A stretch of DNA of 64,000 bases, taken from NCBI RefSeq assembly GCF_037911135.1, contig NZ_JBBLYU010000001.1, forward strand, positions 310,001 through 374,000, given 5' to 3'. This DNA comes from Phaeobacter sp. A36a-5a (GTDB lineage Bacteria > Pseudomonadota > Alphaproteobacteria > Rhodobacterales > Rhodobacteraceae). Under the pieces are notes generated by a model. It saw only the letters and a list, made by a program, of their open reading frames with translations, was not told the origin of the DNA and ran no database searches. Made by a program: the position numbers and the translations under genes. How positions within the stretch are numbered: position 1 is the stretch's first letter; each line of letters starts with the position of its first letter. Below, one piece after another: positions 61,458-64,000 of the stretch.

Positions 61458-62231
61458 TCAGGTTGCGGAGAAGGGGTCGTCAGGATATCCGACCCGCGCA
61501 AGATAGAGCCCATGCCCCGGGCAGACCGGTCCACAGGCGGCCCTGTCCGTCGCCTCAAGCGCAGATTTCACATCCTCAGGCGCCCAGGCTCCGGCGCCGA
61601 CCCGCTCCAGCGTGCCGACAAAACTGCGCACCTGATTGTGCAGGAACGACCGCGCCCGCACATGGAAATGGATCTCCGGCCCCGAAAAGCCCTGAACCCG
61701 TTCGACGCGCAGCTCGTCCAGCGTCTTGAGCGGGCTGGCCGCCTGGCAGATTGAGGAGCGAAACGTGGTGAAATCATGCTGGCCGATCAGATGGTGCGCG
61801 GCCTCCTGCATGGCGTCTGCATCCAGATCATGGCTCAGCTGCCAGACCTGTCCGGCGTCATGGGTGGCAGGCGCGCGGCGGATCAGGATGCGGAACAGAT
61901 ACTGCCGCTCAATGGCCGAGAACCGCGCGTGCCAATCGTCGTCCACACGGGCGCAATCCACAATCGCCACGGGGGCAGGCTTCAGATGGTAATTCAGCGC
62001 CTCGGACAGGCGGAAGGGATCCCAGTCCTTTTCCATGTCGCAATGGGCCACCTGACCCAGACCATGCACCCCGGTATCGGTGCGGCCTGCTGCGGCAATG
62101 GTATGGGGGCCGGGTTCGAGCCGCGCAAGCGCATCCTCGATCGCCCCCTGAACCGAGGGCTGATCCTTCTGGCGCTGCCACCCGGCAAAGGGTGCGCCGT
62201 GATATTCGACTTTCAAAGCAAAACGCGGCAT
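61458..62231 (-). CDS. truA: tRNA pseudouridine(38-40) synthase TruA
   Basis: Makes pseudouridine in the tRNA anticodon arm. The 257-residue protein begins [32 protein letters not shown], with [21 protein letters not shown] (catalytic Asp in RTDTGVH, about residues 52-58) and the end [17 protein letters not shown]. Start 62231 (MPRFALK) is the family start. The longer reading from 62300 adds an unlikely Arg/Cys-rich stretch. It is convergent with nothing and read away from ycjX; a 147-base gap follows its stop toward the PAS gene. Confidence 0.95.
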   Translation of the reverse strand: MPRFALKVEYHGAPFAGWQRQKDQPSVQGAIEDALARLEPGPHTIAAAGRTDTGVHGLGQVAHCDMEKDWDPFRLSEALNYHLKPAPVAIVDCARVDDDWHARFSAIERQYLFRILIRRAPATHDAGQVWQLSHDLDADAMQEAAHHLIGQHDFTTFRSSICQAASPLKTLDELRVERVQGFSGPEIHFHVRARSFLHNQVRSFVGTLERVGAGAWAPEDVKSALEATDRAACGPVCPGHGLYLARVGYPDDPFSAT

Positions 62232-62376
62232 GAGCGGGCAAGTAACGCGGCAATCGCGGCGGCACAAGTCCCGGATGGCGGCCTGCCGGGGTGGTATCAT
62301 ACCCGGTCAGCCCTTATCTTGATCAAATCGAACAAGGATCCGACCCCGCAAAGGGTCGGCAAGACGGGGCAAACCT

Positions 62377-63792
62377 TTGGGATTATCATCACTGGCAGAC
62401 GGGGTCTTGCGCAGCGTCGAAGGGGCGGGCGCCGCCCTTTCGGAGAGCCTGTTTGAACCGTCGATCCGCCTTGGCGTCACGGGTCTTGCCCGCGCCGGCA
62501 AGACCGTGTTCATCACCTCACTGGTGGCCAACCTGATGAACCGGGGGCGGATGGTGCAGCTCTCGGCGGTGCGCGAAGGGCGGGTCGAGACGGCGTTTCT
62601 GCAACCCCAGCCCGATGATACCGTGCCCCGATTTGACTACGAAAACCATCTTGGCGCCCTGACCGGGCCGCGCCCCTTCTGGCCCGACAGCACGCGGGCC
62701 GTCTCTGAACTGCGCCTCAGTCTGAAGGTGCAGCCAAACGGTCTGCTGTCGGGCTTTCAGGGACCACGCACCCTGCATCTGGACATCGTCGATTATCCCG
62801 GTGAATGGCTCCTGGATCTGGCGCTGCTGGACAAGACATACGCCCAGTGGTGCGATGAGGTGCTGACCCGCATCCGCAGTCGGTCGCAGGCGGCGGCGTT
62901 TCTGGATCTGGCGCAGAAGGTTGACGCCACAGCTCCCCATGACGAACCGCTGGCGCAGGATCTGGCCGCGGCCTTTGCCGCCTATCTGCAGGCGGCCCGT
63001 GCCGCCGGCTACTATGACTGCACACCGGGGCGCTTCCTGTTGCCGGGGGATCTGGCCGGGTCGCCGGTGCTGACCTTCGCGCCGGTCCCGCTTTGCGATA
63101 GCGCCCCGCGCCGGTCGCTTCACCGCGAGATGGAACGCCGGTTTGAGGCCTATAAGTCAAAGGTCGTGAAACCCTTCTTTCGCGATCATTTCGCCCGCAT
63201 CGACCGGCAGGTGGTGCTGGTCGATGCCCTCAGCGCCATCCATTCCGGCCCCCGCGCGGTCGAGGATCTGCGCCACGCGATGACTGATATCCTTGCCGCC
63301 TTCCGTCCCGGTCGCAACGGGTTTCTGCGCCAGATCCTGCGCGGCAAGCGGGTGGAAAAGATCCTGTTCGCGGCGACCAAGGCCGATCACCTGCATCACC
63401 AGCAGCATCCGCAGCTGACCGCCATCATCGAGGCGCTGACCCGCGATGCCCGCGACCGGGCCCGCTTCGCCGGGGCCGAGACGGCGGCGCTGTCGCTTGC
63501 CGCCCTGCGCGCCACGACGGAGGAGCTGCGCCATCACAACGGGATCGAGCTGCCCTGCGTGCGTGGCACGCTTCTGGACAGCGGCAAGCCTGCGGCCTTT
63601 TATCCCGGCGCATTGCCGCAGGATCCCTCGCATCTGCTGACCCCAGCCCGGCAGGGCGCCGAGACCTGGCTCGACGGCGATTATCAGGCCATGGCCTTCG
63701 CCCCGGCTCCGCTGACCCTGCGTCCGGGCGACGGCCCACCTCACATCCGCCTCGACCGGGCGGCAGAATTCCTGATCGGAGACCGCCTTTGA
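62377..63792 (+). CDS. ycjX: YcjX-family P-loop protein
   Basis: Conserved P-loop NTPase-like protein of unknown role, partner of YcjF in many proteobacteria and linked in E. coli to envelope stress. The 471-residue protein has Walker A LGVTGLARAGKTVFITSLVANL (about 32-53) and the HLDIVDYPGEWLLDLALL switch-like segment (about 128-145), then LHREMERRFEAYKSKVVKPFFRDHFARIDRQVVLVDAL, which is a strongly conserved family block. The start is TTG at 62377; the family start fits the SSLADGVLR... region. It is followed by an overlapping acetyltransferase gene. Molecular function is not established. Confidence 0.9.
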   Translation: MGLSSLADGVLRSVEGAGAALSESLFEPSIRLGVTGLARAGKTVFITSLVANLMNRGRMVQLSAVREGRVETAFLQPQPDDTVPRFDYENHLGALTGPRPFWPDSTRAVSELRLSLKVQPNGLLSGFQGPRTLHLDIVDYPGEWLLDLALLDKTYAQWCDEVLTRIRSRSQAAAFLDLAQKVDATAPHDEPLAQDLAAAFAAYLQAARAAGYYDCTPGRFLLPGDLAGSPVLTFAPVPLCDSAPRRSLHREMERRFEAYKSKVVKPFFRDHFARIDRQVVLVDALSAIHSGPRAVEDLRHAMTDILAAFRPGRNGFLRQILRGKRVEKILFAATKADHLHHQQHPQLTAIIEALTRDARDRARFAGAETAALSLAALRATTEELRHHNGIELPCVRGTLLDSGKPAAFYPGALPQDPSHLLTPARQGAETWLDGDYQAMAFAPAPLTLRPGDGPPHIRLDRAAEFLIGDRL

Positions 63793-64000
63793 CCTGTGTC
63801 GCACAGTCTGATCCACCGCCCGCGCTGCGCCCGGCCCGCAGCACTGACGCAGGCAAGATTGCCGAAATCCTGCACGGGTTCGAAGTCGACACGCCATGGA
63901 TGCCCAAACGCCATACCGGTGCCGAGGCGATTGGCTTCTGCGGGATCATGATTGATCGCGGCTGGGTCACCGTGGTGCAGATCGGCGGCCGGATCGAAGG
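63789..64000 (+). CDS. Truncated GNAT-family acetyltransferase gene at window end
   Basis: The open frame begins at TTG 63789, overlapping the ycjX stop by four bases, and runs to the end of the window. It reads MTCVAQSDPPPALRPARSTD and then GKIAEILHGFEVDTPWMPKRH, followed by a beta-strand-like stretch with IMIDRGWVTVVQIGG. The AGKIAEIL and WMPKRHT parts are typical of the start of GNAT acetyltransferases (substrate/cofactor core follows later). The gene is incomplete here, so substrate and full length are unknown. Confidence 0.6.
   Translation, partial: MTCVAQSDPPPALRPARSTDAGKIAEILHGFEVDTPWMPKRHTGAEAIGFCGIMIDRGWVTVVQIGGRIE

Noticed and set aside
1-64000. tRNA or rRNA genes, CRISPR arrays, insertion sequences and prophage attachment sites
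   Set aside because: Nothing in the sequence shows cloverleaf or rRNA-like stretches, regular spaced repeats, transposase-like proteins or flanking direct repeats of a mobile element. The short tandem repeat at 31737-31764 is not a CRISPR.

Overview
The window is GC-rich, densely coded alphaproteobacterial chromosome. The gene content (membrane urate hydroxylase PuuD, ring-hydrolysing ureide genes, TamA/TamB, a glycerol-type ABC transporter, queCDEF, gcvHP behind a tandem glycine riboswitch) and codon style fit Rhodobacteraceae, Roseobacter group (Phaeobacter/Ruegeria-like). This is inferred from gene families recognised by eye, not from a database search.

Layout. 1-5 kb: the end of a sugar/polyol ABC transporter operon (binding protein, then an ATPase cut by the window edge), an rRNA-type methyltransferase and a DgoK-like protein. 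5-34 kb: a large exopolysaccharide locus with an initiating sugar transferase, a tyrosine-kinase-like ATPase, a Wzz/GumC co-polymerase, a Wzx flippase, a Wzy-type polymerase and six glycosyltransferases. In its middle lies a seven-gene minus-strand operon (29092 to 11864) that encodes a PKS, a glycosyltransferase, an NRPS, a phosphopantetheinyl transferase, two SGNH-hydrolase-like proteins (one fused to a glycosidase-like barrel) and another glycosyltransferase. All six junctions of this operon are 4-base stop/start overlaps. 34-41 kb: glucokinase behind a LacI-type operator, then tamA-tamB. 41-53 kb: a purine/ureide catabolism region (puuD, LysR regulator, uraH, a puuE-uraD fusion, allA, a urate/xanthine-type permease, a GAPDH, ureidoglycine aminohydrolase, an IclR regulator and a glutamine-synthetase-like ligase). 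53-57 kb: tandem glycine riboswitch, gcvH, gcvP. 57-60.5 kb: acyl-CoA dehydrogenase, then a preQ1-I riboswitch directly controlling queC-queD-queE-queF. 60.5-64 kb: a LOV-like PAS protein, truA, ycjX and a truncated acetyltransferase gene.

How it fits together. The most striking system is the NRPS-PKS operon inside the Wzx/Wzy polysaccharide locus. The NRPS has a formyltransferase domain, a degenerate condensation-like region without the HHxxxDG motif, an adenylation domain interrupted by a luciferase-like monooxygenase and whose pocket reads like a glycine code, and a carrier domain. The PKS has KS-AT-KR-DH-ACP-TE. Together with its own carrier-activating enzyme, the operon could build a small formylated/oxidised amino-acyl-polyketide acid. 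The SGNH proteins and glycosyltransferases could attach it to, or tailor, the surface polysaccharide. That end use is inference. The purine block converts urate to ureidoglycolate and glyoxylate and sits next to glycine-cleavage genes under glycine control, which may be metabolically meaningful (glyoxylate to glycine) but is not proven by the sequence. gcvT, expected behind the glycine riboswitch, is absent here.
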